Positions 12,701 to 22,925 of a stretch of DNA of 64,000 nt are shown piece by piece. The notes beneath the pieces were generated by a model. That model did not search any database. It was not told the DNA's origin and worked only from the letters and a program-made list of their open reading frames with translations. The position numbers and the translations under genes are program-made. The stretch covers positions 1,880,648 to 1,944,647 of the forward strand of contig CALYLW010000019.1 of assembly GCA_944989445.1 (NCBI GenBank), read 5' to 3'. Source of the DNA: Ampullaceana balthica (Eukaryota; Mollusca; Gastropoda; Lymnaeidae). Numbering within the stretch: the stretch's first letter is position 1; each line of letters starts with the position of its first letter.

Positions 12701-15700
12701 ATTTAGAGGCCATATTCTTGGAATCCTTGCCACTGCTGGCAACATGGCTGGTAGAGGCTGTTTTAAAGTAAGTTTACAGTGGAGGCTGTTTTAAAGTAAG
12801 TTTACAGTGGAGGCTGTTTTAAAGTAAGTTTACAGTGGAGGCTGTTTTAAAGTAAGTTTACAGTGGAGGCTGTTTTAAAGTAAGTTTACAGTGGAGGCTG
12901 TTTTAAAGTAAGTTTAAAGTGGAGGCTGTTTTAAAGTAAGTTTACAGTGGAGGCTGTTTTAAAGTAAGCATCCATTAGAGGTTGTCTGAAAGTAAGTTTC
13001 CAGGTCAACTGTGGACGCTAATCCTGAAAAGAAAAGACTGGCAAAGTGGCTTTATAATTTTAAAATAAAAAAAAATCAATTTTAAAAATAGAAATATGTT
13101 TCACCAAAATATATTTTTATCTTTGCTTGAAATATTTTTAGCTCAAGTTTTATTTACCCAAAACACAAATAGTGATAGTTTTATTCCAACTGGGCAAGAA
13201 ATATTCCACCTTTTATTTCACTAGGCAAAATTTATTTCTTAACTAGAGAAACACTTGTTTGTAAAGCCATCTATATAATTCAGATCCCATTTAAAAAATA
13301 AAAATGCTATTTATGGATTTTCTTAAAGGAATTAACTTTTGTAGTGTTGGAATAAGTAATGACAAGTACAAGTATATACCTTTTAATTCATGTTGCTCCT
13401 TAAAAATACTTTTCAAGGCCGCATAAAATAATACATGAAAATTAAAATCATTTACATTTGTTTAAAAAATCTCCTAGAAAATCTGGCGAGGCATCACCTG
13501 ACCAGTCGTATTTCACAACGCATTTCTCTTTACAAGTCCTGAAATGTCATATGACATCAATGAATGCAAGTAAAGGGGGGAAAAAGGGTGGTCAAGATTG
13601 GCAAAGATTGATCGCCGAAGGAACTGTGGAGCCATCGTTGCTACAGGCCAAAGTTCATCTCCAACAGAGGGACAAGCTGACACCTCGAGATCACTTGTTG
13701 GCCGACATTCTTAGGTGTGTGGGCGGCAGCTGTTTGTTTACAGTCTAGACAACTGTTTGTTTACAGTCTAGACAACTGTTTACAGTCTAGACAAATGTAT
13801 CAATTTAAATAAATTAATAGTCATATTTAACTGACATATTATTAATTAAAGAATAAATGGTCAAACTCCAAGTTAACTATGTATAAATATCATAAATGAA
13901 TACAGTCAATGTTAACTGGTTTATATATTTCAATGCTCCAAATGTACAGTTATTGAATGTGGTATGAGTGAGTGACACTCTGCCAGCATTCAATGTGGTA
14001 TGAGTGAGTGCCAGTCTGCCAGCATTCAATGTGGTATGAGTGAGTGCCACTCTGCCAGCATTCAATTTGGCATGAGTGAGTGCCACTCTGCCAGCATTCA
14101 ATGTGGTATGAGTGAGTGCCACTCTGCAGGCAGTCAATGTGGTATGAGTGAGTGTGCCACTCTGCAGACAGAGTCAATGTGGTATGAGTGAGTGCCACTC
14201 TGCAGACAGAGTCAATGTGGTATGAGTGAGTGCCACTCTGCAGACAGAGTCAATATGGTATGGGTGAGTGCCACTCTGCAGGCAGAGTCAGTCTTGTGAA
14301 TAAGCTTATTCAGGATTTAGGATTCCTTGTATAGGGGACATACACCACGTGGGATGAATGTGTTGTTCTTACACAACGTGGGATGAATGTGTTGTTCTTA
14401 CACCACGTGGGATGAATGTGTAGTTCTTACACCAGGTGGGATGAATGTGTTGTTCTTAAACCACATGGGATGAATGTGTTGTTCTTACACCACGTGGGAT
14501 GAATGTGCTGTTCTTACAGCACATGGGATGAATGTGTTGTTCTTACACCACGGGGGATGAATGTGTTGTTCTTACACCACATGGGATGAATGTGTTGTTC
14601 TTACACCACACGGGATGAGTGTGTTGTTCTTACACCACATGGGATGAATATGTTGTTCTTACACCACGTGGGATGAATGTGTTGTTCTTACACCACGTGG
14701 GATGAATGTGTTGTTCTTACACCACATGGGATGAATGTGTTGTTCTTACACCACATGGGATGAATGTGTTGTCTTACACCACAGGGGATGAATGTGTTGT
14801 TCTTACACCACGTGGGATGAATGTGTTGTTCTTACAGCACATGGGATGAATGTGTTGTTCTTACACCATTGTGGGATGAATGTGTTGTTCTGACGTCACA
14901 TGGGATGAATGTGTTGTTCTGACGTCACATGGGATGAATGTGTTGTTCTGACGTCACATGGGAAGAATGTGTTGTTCTTACACAACGTGGGAAGAATGTG
15001 TTGTTCTTACACAACATGGGATGAATGTGTTGTTCTGATGTCACATGGGATGAATGTGTTGTTCTGACGTCACATGGGATGAATGTGTTGTTCTTACACA
15101 AGGTGGGATGAATGTGTTGTTCTTACACCACGTGGGATGAATGTGTTGTTCTTACAGCACATGGGATGAATGTGTTGTTCTTACACCATTGTGGGATGAA
15201 TGTGTTGTTCTTACACCACATGGGATGAATGTGTTGTTCTTACACCACACGGGATGAGTGTGTTGTTCTTACACCACATGGGATGAGTGTGTTGTTCTTA
15301 CACCACATTGGATGAATATGTTGTTCTTACACAACCATGGATGAATGTGTTTTCTTACACTACATGGGATGAATGTGTTGTTCTGACGTCACATGGGATG
15401 AATGTGTTGTTCTGACGTCACATGTGATGAATGTGTTGTTCTGACGTCACATGGGATGAATGTGTTGTTCTTACACAACGTGGGATGAATGTGTTGTTCT
15501 GACGTCACATGGGATGAATGTGTTGTTCTGACGTCACATGGGATGAATGTGTTGTTCTGACGTCACATGGGATGAATGTGTTGTTCTTACACCACATGGG
15601 ATGAATGTGTTGCTCTGACACAACATGGGATGAATGTGTTGTTCTTACACAACATGGGATGAATGTGTTGTTCTTACACCACGTGGGATCAATGTGTTGT

Positions 15701-18700
15701 TCTTACAGCACATGGGATGAATGTGTTGTTCTTACACCATTGTGGGATGAATGTGTTGTTCTTACACCACATGGGATGAATGCGTTGTTCTTACACCACA
15801 CGGGATGAGTGTGTTGTTCTTACACCACATGGGATAAGTGTGTTGTTCTTACACCACATGGGATGAATATATTGTTCTTACACAACCATGGATGAATGTG
15901 TTGTTCTTACACAACGTGGGATGAATGTGTTGTTCTTACACCACGTGGGATGAATGTGTTGTTCTTACACCAGGTGGGATGAATGTGTTGTTCTTACACC
16001 ACATGGGATGAATGTGTTGCTCTTACACCACGTGGGATGAATGTGTTGTTCTTACAGCACATGGGATGAATGTGTTGTTCTTACACCACGGGGGATGAAT
16101 GTGTTGTTCTTAGAACCACATGGGATGAATGTGTTGTTCTTACACCACACGGGATGAGTGTGTTGTTCTTACACCACATGGGATGAATATGTTGTTCTTA
16201 CACCACGTGGGATGAATGTGTTGTTCTTACACCACGTGGGATGAATGTGTTGTTCTTACACCACATGGGATAAGTGTGTTGTTCTTACACCACATGGGAT
16301 GAATATATTGTTCTTACACAACCATGGATGAATGTGTTGTTCTTACACAACGTGGGATGAATGTGTTGTTCTTACACCACGTGGGATGAATGTGTTGTTC
16401 TTACACCAGGTGGGATGAATGTGTTGTTCTTACACCACATGGGATGAATGTGTTGCTCTTACACCACGTGGGATGAATGTGTTGTTCTTACAGCACATGG
16501 GATGAATGTGTTGTTCTTACACCACGGGGGATGAATGTGTTGTTCTTAGAACCACATGGGATGAATGTGTTGTTCTTACACCACACGGGATGAGTGTGTT
16601 GTTCTTACACCACATGGGATGAATATGTTGTTCTTACACCACGTGGGATGAATGTGTTGTTCTTACACCACGTGGGATGAATGTGTTGTTCTTACACCAC
16701 ATGGGATGTATGTGTTGTTCTTACACCACATGGGATGAATGTGTTGTTCTTACACCACAGGGGATGAATGTGTTGTTCTTACACCACGTGGGATGAATGT
16801 GTTGCTCTTACACCACGTGGGATGAATGTGTTGTTCTTACAGCACATGGGATGAATGTGTTGTTCTTACACCACGGGGGATGAATGTGTTGTTCTTACAC
16901 CACATGGGATGAATGTGTTGTTCTTACACCACACGGGATGAGTGTGTTGTTCTTACACCACATGGGATGAATATGTTGTTCTTACACCACGTGGGATGAT
17001 TGTGTTGTTCTTACCCCACGTGGGATGAATGTGTTGTTCTTACACCACATGGGATGAATGTGTTGTTCTTACACCACATGGGATGAATGTGTTGTTCTTA
17101 CACCACAGGGGATGAATGTGTTGTTCTTACACCACGTGGGATGAATGTGTTGTTCTTACAGCACATGGGATGAATGTGTTGTTCTTACACCATTGTGGGA
17201 TGAATGTGTTTTCTTACACTACATGGGATGAATGTGTTGTTCTGACGTCACATGGGATGAATGTGTTGTTCTGACGTCACATGGGAAGAATGTGTTGTTC
17301 TTACACAACGTGGGAAGAATGTGTTGTTCTTACACAACATGGGATGAATGTGTTGTTCTGACGTCACATGGGATGAATGTGTTGTTCTGACGTCACATGG
17401 GATGAATGTGTTGTTCTTACACAAGGTGGGATGAATGTGTTGTTCTTACACCACGTGGGATGAATGTGTTGTTCTTACACCACGTGGGATGAATGTGTTG
17501 TTCTTACACCACAGGGGATGAATGTGTTGTTCTTACACCACGTGGGATGAATGTGTTGTTCTTACAGCACATGGGATGAATGTGTTGTTCTTACACCATT
17601 GTGGGATGAATGTGTTGTTCTTACACCACATGGGATGAATGTGTTGTTCTTACACCACACGGGATGAGTGTGTTGTTCTTACACCACATGGGATGAGTGT
17701 GTTGTTCTTACACCACATGGGATGAATATGTTGTTTTTACACAACCATGGATGAATGTGTTTTCTTACACTACATGGGATGAATGTGTTGTTCTGACGTC
17801 ACATGGGATGAATGTGTTGTTCTGACGTCACATGGGATGAATGTGTTGTTCTGACGTCACATGGGATGAATGTGTTGTTCTTACACAACGTCGGATGAAT
17901 GTGTTGTTCTGACGTCACATGGGATGAATCTGTTGTTCTGACGTCACATGGGATGAATGTGTTGTTCTTACACCACATGGGATGAATGTGTTGCTCTGAC
18001 ACAACATGGGATGAATGTGTTGTTCTTACACAACATGGGATGAATGTGTTGTTCTTACACCACGTGGGATGAATGTGTGTTGTTCTTACAGCACATGGGA
18101 TGAATGTGTTTTTCTTACACCATTGTGGGATGAATGTGTTCTTCTTACACCACATGGGATGAATGTGTTGTTCTTACACCACACGGGATGAGTGTGTTGT
18201 TCTTACACCACATGGGATGAGTGTGTTGTTCTTACACCACATGGGATGAATATGTTGTTCTTACACAACCATGGATGAATGTGTTTTCTTACACTACATG
18301 GGATGAATGTGTTGTTCTGACGTCACATGGGATGAATGTGTTGTTCTGACGTCACATGGGATGAATGTGTTGTTCTGACGTCAATTGGGATGAATGTGTT
18401 GTTCTTACACAACGTGGGATGAATGTGTTGTTCTGACGTCACATGGGATGAATGTGTTGTTCTGACGTCACATGGGATGAATGTGTTGTTCTTACACCAC
18501 ATGGGATGAATGTGTTGCTCTGACACAACATGGGATGAATGTGTTGTTCTTACACAACATGGGATGAATGTGTTGTTCTTACACAACGTGGGATGAATGT
18601 GTTGTTCTTACACCACATGGGATGAATGTGTTGTTCTTACACCACGTGGGATGAATGTGTTGTTCTTACATCACATGGGATGAATGTGTTGTTCTTACAC

Positions 18701-21591
18701 AACGTGGGATGAATGTGTTGTTCTTACACCACATGGGATGAATGTGTTGTTCTTACACCACATGGGATGAATGTGTTGTTCTTACACCACATGTGATGAA
18801 TGTGTTGGTCTTACACAACATGGGATGAATGTGTTGTTCTTACACAACATGGGATGAATGTGTTGTTCTGACGTCACATGGGATGAATGTGTTGTTCTGA
18901 CGTCACATGGGATGAATGTGTTGTTCTGACGTCACATGGGATGAATGTGTTGTTCTTACACAACGTGGGATGAATGTGTTGCTCTGACACAACATGGGAT
19001 GAATGTGTTGTTCTTACACAACATGGGATGAATGTGTTGTTCTTACACCACGTGGGATGAATGTGTGTTGTTCTTACAGGACATGGGATGAATGTGTTTT
19101 TCTTACACCATTGTGGGATGAATGTGTTCTTCTTACACCACATGGGATGAATGTGTTGTTCTTACACCACACGGGATGAGTGTGTTGTTCTTACACCACA
19201 TGGGATGAGTGTGTTGTTCTTACACCACATGGGATGAATATGTTGTTCTTACACAACCATGGATGAATGTGTTTTCTTACACTACATGGGATGAATGTGT
19301 TGTTCTGACGTCACATGGGATGAATGTGTTGTTCTGACGTCACATGGGATGAATGTGTTGTTCTGACGTCAATTGGGATGAATGTGTTGTTCTTACACAA
19401 CGTGGGATGAATGTGTTGTTCTGACGTCACATGGGATGAATGTGTTGTTCTGACGTCACATGGGATGAATGTGTTGTTCTTACACCACATGGGATGAATG
19501 TGTTGCTCTGACACAACATGGGATGAATGTGTTGTTCTTACACAACATGGGATGAATGTGTTGTTCTTACACAACGTGGGATGAATGTGTTGTTCTTACA
19601 CCACATGGGATGAATGTGTTGTTCTTACACCACGTGGGATGAATGTGTTGTTCTTACATCACATGGGATGAATGTGTTGTTCTTACACAACGTGGGATGA
19701 ATGTGTTGTTCTTACACCACATGGGATGAATGTGTTGTTCTTACACCACATGGGATGAATGTGTTGTTCTTACACCACATGTGATGAATGTGTTGGTCTT
19801 ACACAACATGGGATGAATGTGTTGTTCTTACACAACATGGGATGAATGTGTTGTTCTGACGTCACATGGGATGAATGTGTTGTTCTGACGTCACATGGGA
19901 TGAATGTGTTGTTCTGACGTCACATGGGATGAATGTGTTGTTCTGACGTCACATGGGAAGAATGTGTTGTTCTTACACAACGTGGGAAGAATGTGTTGTT
20001 CTTACACAACGTGGGATGAATGTGTTGTTCTGACGTCACATGGGATGAATGTGTTGTTCTTACACAACGTGGGATGAATGTGTTGTTCTTACACCACATG
20101 GGATGAATGTGTTGTTCTTACACCACATGGGATGAATGTGTTGTTCTTACACAACGTGGGATGAATGTGTTGTTCTCACTGAAATGTTAACACCTCACTC
20201 CACCCACTCTTTCCTCCATCTAACTTTATTCATTCTCATTTTTGGTGATTGATCTCTTCCTCCACTTAATGCTGCAGTTACGTTGTTTTTTATGTGTTTG
20301 CTGAGGAAGGCTTTTTGCCGATACATTCGTTGTTTTTTGTCTTTTCAGGCTCACTCGTTATTCAATAACCATTTTTTAAAAACCCATTGCAGGAGTCATT
20401 TTATGTTTATCAATTCCATTCTAGAAGCCCATACAAGTTAATGACTATTCTAGAAGCCCATACAAGTTAATTAATCTGAAAAATATTCTGATGAATTCTC
20501 TGTGCAGGAACATGAAGAAAGAGACAGGAGTTGTCTCCTTGACCAACACACAGCTGAACCACTTGGATGAGACTGAGCTTTCAAGGGAGGATGACTGTAA
20601 GAATCATATTATTTTTTGTGCTCTCAAGTCAATTTGTCACCTTCTTTCATGGGGCTGGGGGATGTTAAAATTCTAACTCTAAATATTCTTGAAATATTTT
20701 AATCAAATAGTAAAATTGCTGCCTAAGATCAGACTCTTACAAATGTTAAAAAGGTTTAGTTTGAATTGGCAACCCTTACTTTCATTTCAATTGGCAACTT
20801 TTACTTTCATTTCAATTGGCAACGCTTACTTTCATTTCAATTGGCAACGCTTACTTTCATTTCAATTGGCAACGCTTACTTTCATTTCAATTGGCGACGC
20901 TTACTTTCATTTCAATTGGCGACGCTTACTTTCATTTCAATTGGCGACGCTTACTTTCATTTCAATTGGTGACGCTTACTTTCATTTCAATTGGTGACGC
21001 TTACTTTCATTTCAATTGGCGACGCTTACTTTCATTTCAATTGGCGACGCTTACTTTCATTTCAATTGGCGACGCTTACTTTCATTTCAATTGGCGACGC
21101 TTACTTTCATTTCAATTGGCGACGCTTACTTTCATTTCAATTGGCGACGCTTACTTTCATTTCAATTGGCGATGCTTACTTTCATTTCAATTGGCGACGC
21201 TTACTTTCATTTCAATTGGCATCGATTACTTTCATTTCAATTCATCCAACTTGCAGCTAATAAAACAAAATGTTGTTTTTTTTACATGACCATGTTACAG
21301 CTTGAGAAACTCATGTTTCATTTATTATTTCTTAATTTAAAAAAAACCCACTAATTTATATTTTCTTGACATTTTTCAGATTGTTTCATTTCTGTCGTGT
21401 TTACCTGCGGCCATCATTATTCAGAGAAAACATTTCGAACCGAAGCTGTCCCTCGGATGATTTCTGAACTAACGAATTCCAGAACCAGGATGCCGAATTC
21501 AGCCTCACTGATCAGACAGCTCCTGTCACAGACAGGCATCAGACCTAGCGCATGCCCTCGCTGTGTCCTGAATGGCCTGAGAGTCAACTAA
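761..21591 (+). CDS. RCC1-repeat protein with C-terminal Cys/His motif (5' partial, 17 exons)
   Basis: Exons: 761-894, 1096-1225, 1566-1720, 3009-3159, 4312-4443, 5254-5430, 6616-6723, 7439-7567, 8174-8371, 8938-9165, 9724-9831, 10667-10767, 11095-11161, 12661-12767, 13478-13714, 20508-20596 and 21380-21591 (TAA 21589-21591). All have AG acceptors and GT donors, phases agree throughout, and they sum to 820 codons plus stop. The 5' end lies before the window because exon 761 opens in frame at an acceptor. Residues 1-370 or so form RCC1-type propeller blades. The remainder is not a family I recognise, and its last exon has FTCGHHY followed by ACPRC, suggesting zinc binding. Exon 8938-9165 is the least certain: its acceptor could differ, and its first 35 residues are atypical. 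RCC1 propellers serve as guanine-exchange or protein-interaction platforms; the actual role here is unknown. Repeat arrays begin at or near several donors. Confidence 0.85.
1674..1998 (+). repeat. 67-bp tandem array duplicating an exon-donor junction, 5 copies
   Basis: The last 47 bases of exon 1566-1720 and the first 20 bases of the following intron are repeated with a 67-bp period. Copies of the donor start at 1721, 1788, 1855, 1922 and 1989. Copies two and three keep CA followed by GTACGTA; copies four and five have drifted. The period is not a multiple of three, so use of a later donor would shift the frame. Confidence 0.93.
2052..2148. repeat. Two-copy ~49-bp intronic duplication
   Basis: A CTCACACACAAATCATAACT... 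segment occurs twice back to back. Further small duplications (for example 2735-2805, AAATTCTTGACCACTCA units) lie later in the same intron. The rest of 2150-3008 shows nothing recognisable. Confidence 0.8.
3357..4212. mobile_element. Tigger/pogo-like non-autonomous element (856 bp)
   Basis: The left end CAGTCAAACCTCTCATGACG is the inverted complement of the right end CTCGTTATGAGAGGTTTGAC. TA dinucleotides flank both ends (3355-3356 and 4213-4214), as expected for Tc1/mariner-superfamily target duplication. No transposase frame remains. It sits in the intron between exons 3009-3159 and 4312-4443. Confidence 0.8.
4438..4560 (+). repeat. 38-bp tandem array overlapping an exon-donor junction, 3 copies
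   Basis: CACTGT at the end of exon 4312-4443 plus its donor GTAGGT is repeated at 4476 and again, degraded, at 4514. The spacing is exactly 38 bp. The second copy retains the TGT|GTAGGT donor; the third has lost the GT. Confidence 0.85.
4790..5060 (-). mobile_element. tRNA-derived SINE (minus orientation)
   Basis: Read on the minus strand from about 4990, the head GGCGGCTGGATAGCGAAGTC resembles a tRNA with an A box, and about 40 bases later GGCGTGGAATCAAGCC resembles a degenerate B box. A non-tRNA body follows down to about 4790. No intact cloverleaf is present, so this is a retroposon rather than a tRNA gene. Confidence 0.55.
5636..6325. repeat. 115-bp tandem array, ~6 copies
   Basis: Units start with TTAAGAGGATGATCAGATGT at about 5636, 5751, 5866, 5981, 6096 and 6211, a constant 115-bp period with very few differences. 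It is intronic, between exons 5254-5430 and 6616-6723, and its homogeneity suggests recent expansion. Confidence 0.95.
6759..7250 (+). mobile_element. Penelope-like element 3' fragment with GIY-YIG-type tail
   Basis: From 6759 to the TAA at 6981-6983 an open frame reads [11 protein letters not shown]..., [14 protein letters not shown]..., [20 protein letters not shown], then INQIHNF. The HFN..DH, E..LI..F and P.GIN spacing is that of the C-terminal GIY-YIG endonuclease of Penelope-like retroelements. A 3' region follows with CTGATGAAGGCATTGGCCGAAACG (7168-7192), the short hairpin-like motif often seen at Penelope ends. The fragment is 5'-truncated, lacks the reverse transcriptase, and lies in an intron of the RCC1-type gene. 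Confidence 0.7.
9836..10060. repeat. 45-bp tandem array, 5 copies, starting 5 bp after a donor
   Basis: The unit AAAATACAAGTCGATACTTT... repeats five times immediately downstream of the 5' splice site of exon 9724-9831. Unlike the arrays at 1674, 4438, 11144 and 12753 it does not include exon bases. Confidence 0.93.
10318..10565 (+). mobile_element. tRNA-derived SINE
   Basis: The segment begins GGTGGTCGAGCGGCATGCC (A-box-like) and about 35 bases later has ATCACGGGTTCG (B-box-like). A GC-richer body with GGGGAAACAAAGGCGGCTGG follows, then an A/T-rich tail with AAGATAAGATAATG. This is the layout of a Pol III SINE and is clearly GC-richer than the flanking intron. Confidence 0.6.
11144..11536 (+). 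repeat. 25-bp array duplicating an exon-donor junction, ~16 copies
   Basis: The unit GTAAGTTACACGGCTGTGCT plus CTTAT starts at the end of exon 11095-11161 and repeats about sixteen times. Nearly every copy preserves CTCTTAT|GTAAGTT, a near-consensus 5' splice site. The exon thus ends in about fifteen consecutive candidate donors. The 25-bp period is not divisible by three. Confidence 0.95.
11755..12036. repeat. 31-bp tandem array, ~9 copies
   Basis: The unit ATCTATGGCATATGAATCAG plus CACATACATTT repeats nine times, almost without change, in the intron between exons 11095-11161 and 12661-12767. Confidence 0.95.
12148..12343. mobile_element. hAT-like MITE (196 bp)
   Basis: The left end CAGTGGTTCCGAACCTTTTT and right end GGTTGGGAAACGCTG are imperfect inverted repeats of the classic hAT type. 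Flanking octamers TTCTAGAG and CTCAAGAG agree at six of eight positions, consistent with a decayed 8-bp target duplication. The interior has the usual GCGACCCC and GGTTGCGACCC tracts and no coding capacity. Confidence 0.8.
12753..12995 (+). repeat. 28-bp array duplicating an exon-donor junction, ~8 copies
   Basis: The last bases of exon 12661-12767 (GAGGCTGTTTTAAA) with the donor GTAAGTTTACAGTG are repeated every 28 bp. Donors start at 12768, 12796, 12824, 12852, 12880, 12908, 12936 and 12964. Each unit also carries TTTACAG, so a unit could look like a micro-exon with its own acceptor and donor. Confidence 0.95.
13730..14290. repeat. Short 23-bp duplication and 36-bp array
   Basis: Just after the donor of exon 13478-13714, TTTGTTTACAGTCTAGACAACTG is repeated about three times (13730-13795). 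From about 13955 to 14290 a 36-bp unit (GTGGTATGAGTGAGTGCCAC plus TCTGCCAGCATTCAAT) repeats about nine times with small indels. Confidence 0.9.
14340..20176. repeat. 5.8-kb intronic satellite, 29-bp unit, ~200 copies
   Basis: The unit CATGGGATGAATGTGTTGTT plus CTTACACCA repeats for 5.8 kb inside the intron 13715-20507. Two main variants alternate: CACCACGTGGG, which contains the CACGTG palindrome, and CTGACGTCACATGGG, which contains the TGACGTCA palindrome. Larger periods are visible: about 436 bp (GGGATAAGTG marker at 15831 and 16267) and 988 bp (near-identical blocks such as 18323-18586 and 19311-19574). Open frames on the minus strand in this region are repeat artefacts. Confidence 0.97.
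20282..20345 (+). mobile_element. Possible Penelope-type 3' terminal fragment
   Basis: GCTGAGGAAGGCTTTTTGCC followed by GATACATTCGTTG has the same hairpin design as the Penelope-like 3' end at 7168-7192 (TGATGAAGGC, then GGCCGAAACG). Only the terminus is recognisable. Confidence 0.4.
20508..21591 (+). other. C-terminal Cys/His exons of the RCC1-type protein
   Basis: Exon 20508-20596 ([20 protein letters not shown]...) joins exon 21380-21591 through a split Tyr codon, giving [20 protein letters not shown], ...[10 protein letters not shown], ...[11 protein letters not shown] and [15 protein letters not shown] before the stop. Cys and His in CGHH together with the distal CPRC about 60 residues later could form one zinc site, resembling the second half of a RING or a short treble clef. 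The family is not identified. Confidence 0.8.
20766..21243. repeat. 25-bp tandem array, ~19 copies
   Basis: GACGCTTACTTTCATTTCAA plus TTGGC repeats about nineteen times in the intron 20597-21379. The unit has no stop in any forward frame, so all three plus-strand frames appear open and give overlapping pseudo-proteins ([20 protein letters not shown]). These are not genes. Confidence 0.95.
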
Positions 21592-21594
21592 TGC

Positions 21595-21812
21595 ACTGAG
21601 CTAGAGCACTGAGCTAGAGCACTGAGCTAGAGCACTGAGCTAGAGCACCGAGCTAGAGAGCACTGAGCCTTGTCTGCCTGAAGGACCTCAATGTGATCAA
21701 GTACTAAGTACAATATATGGCTTATTTTTTTAGATTAGGACAAACATTGCCTTATTGTGTCAGTCGTTATAAAAACCAGCAGAGTTATCTAAAATTTTAT
21801 GTAAATAATAAA
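21595..21812 (+). other. 3' UTR start: 13-bp repeat and AATAAA signal
   Basis: Right after the RCC1-type stop codon GAGCTAGAGCACT repeats about five times (21595-21665). The first canonical AATAAA is at 21807-21812, some 215 bases after the stop, and is the likeliest nearby poly(A) signal, although other AATAAA sites follow. Confidence 0.5.
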
Positions 21813-22723
21813 ATGTTTAAAGGGTTGAAGGAAAAAAGACTTACTGAATTCTTAATTAAACAAAAATTAATTTAAATAAAATATCATTTTTTAAAATTTT
21901 CAACCAAAAAAATGGTATTAAAGAATCTTTATGTCATGCCACTTAATAAGTAATTGGTATACAATATGCCTTTCAGTATTATTTATGTTTAGTTCTATAA
22001 ATTATAGAATATGCATCAGTAATTTTCTGGTTGTGGATTGTGCATTTTTATGGATCACTCAGTATTCTTTTTTTTTGTTTTTTGGCTAAATATTAAACAG
22101 TAAGAACTACTTCTAAATTGTATCGTAACAATATAAAATCAGTTTTGTTTTCTAAAATTAAACTCTTCAAAACTGTACAAAATTGATTTTATACAAAAGT
22201 TACACCAAATATAGAGGAGATACAGCATTCTTTATCAAATTCCTAGAATGTAATGGATTGTTTATTGTAAATATATTGTGTTTAAGACTAACACAATAAT
22301 CTTCAGTATATGAATGGAGCATCTGTAACAGACCAGACTCTTCATTTTTACAAATGACTCGTTTATGAACATTGTATGTACATGTACCATGAATTTTGTT
22401 TAAGAACCTAATACATGCAGTTTTATTTTTATTTTTCTAAAAATGTAATCCAAATTTAATGTACATGTATTAAAATGCAATAATTCATTGGCACAATCTA
22501 TCCTTAAAATAAGTCATGCACATTGGAGACTCATTGGGATTGAAATGTGTTTTATTTATTTATTTTGCTTGTCTACTTAATTATGTGTACTATCAACAAA
22601 AATATGAAAGTTTGATGGCTTGTTCTAAAATACAAAGTGTATTGTTATTAACCACAAAGTCTTTCAGCTCTATAAATATTCATTATTTCTGCAATACTCT
22701 TTTTTGGGCCAAAAGCAAATGGC

Positions 22724-22925
22724 ATTATAAATATGATCTTGATTGTCAAGGTACATATAAATATGATCTTGATTGCCAAGGTACATATAAATATGATCTT
22801 GATTGTCAAGGCACATATAAATATGATCTTGATTGTCAAGGCACATATAAATATGATTTTGATTGCCCAGGCACATATAAATATGATCTTGATTGCCACG
22901 GTAAGATAAATATGATCTTGATTAC
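22724..22925. repeat. 30-bp tandem array, ~6.5 copies
   Basis: GGTACATATAAATATGATCT plus TGATTGTCAA repeats six to seven times. Because the period is 30 bp, frames stay open on both strands and create spurious small ORFs. Confidence 0.93.

Larger units (their letters stand above)
8174..13714 (+). other. Middle region of the RCC1-type protein (seven exons)
   Basis: Exons 8174-8371 to 13478-13714 encode about 315 residues after the propeller. The first part is basic and serine-rich ([27 protein letters not shown]), then acidic ([19 protein letters not shown]). A mostly helical-looking part follows ([57 protein letters not shown]) and ends in a Lys/Gln-rich stretch. No catalytic motif is recognised; the leucine-rich helical part may be an alpha-solenoid, which is inference. 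Confidence 0.75.

Noticed and set aside
14000..19574. Open frames such as [20 protein letters not shown] in the 29-bp satellite
   Set aside because: 29 bp is not divisible by three, so all three frames cycle and remain open by chance. No start, splice or composition support.
14340..20176. CRISPR-like array
   Set aside because: Units are directly abutting with no unique spacers, in a eukaryotic intron. It is a satellite.
20689..21354. Overlapping plus-strand frames [20 protein letters not shown] in the 25-bp array
   Set aside because: All three frames encode the same cyclic peptide because the stop-free unit is not a multiple of three. The array is intronic.
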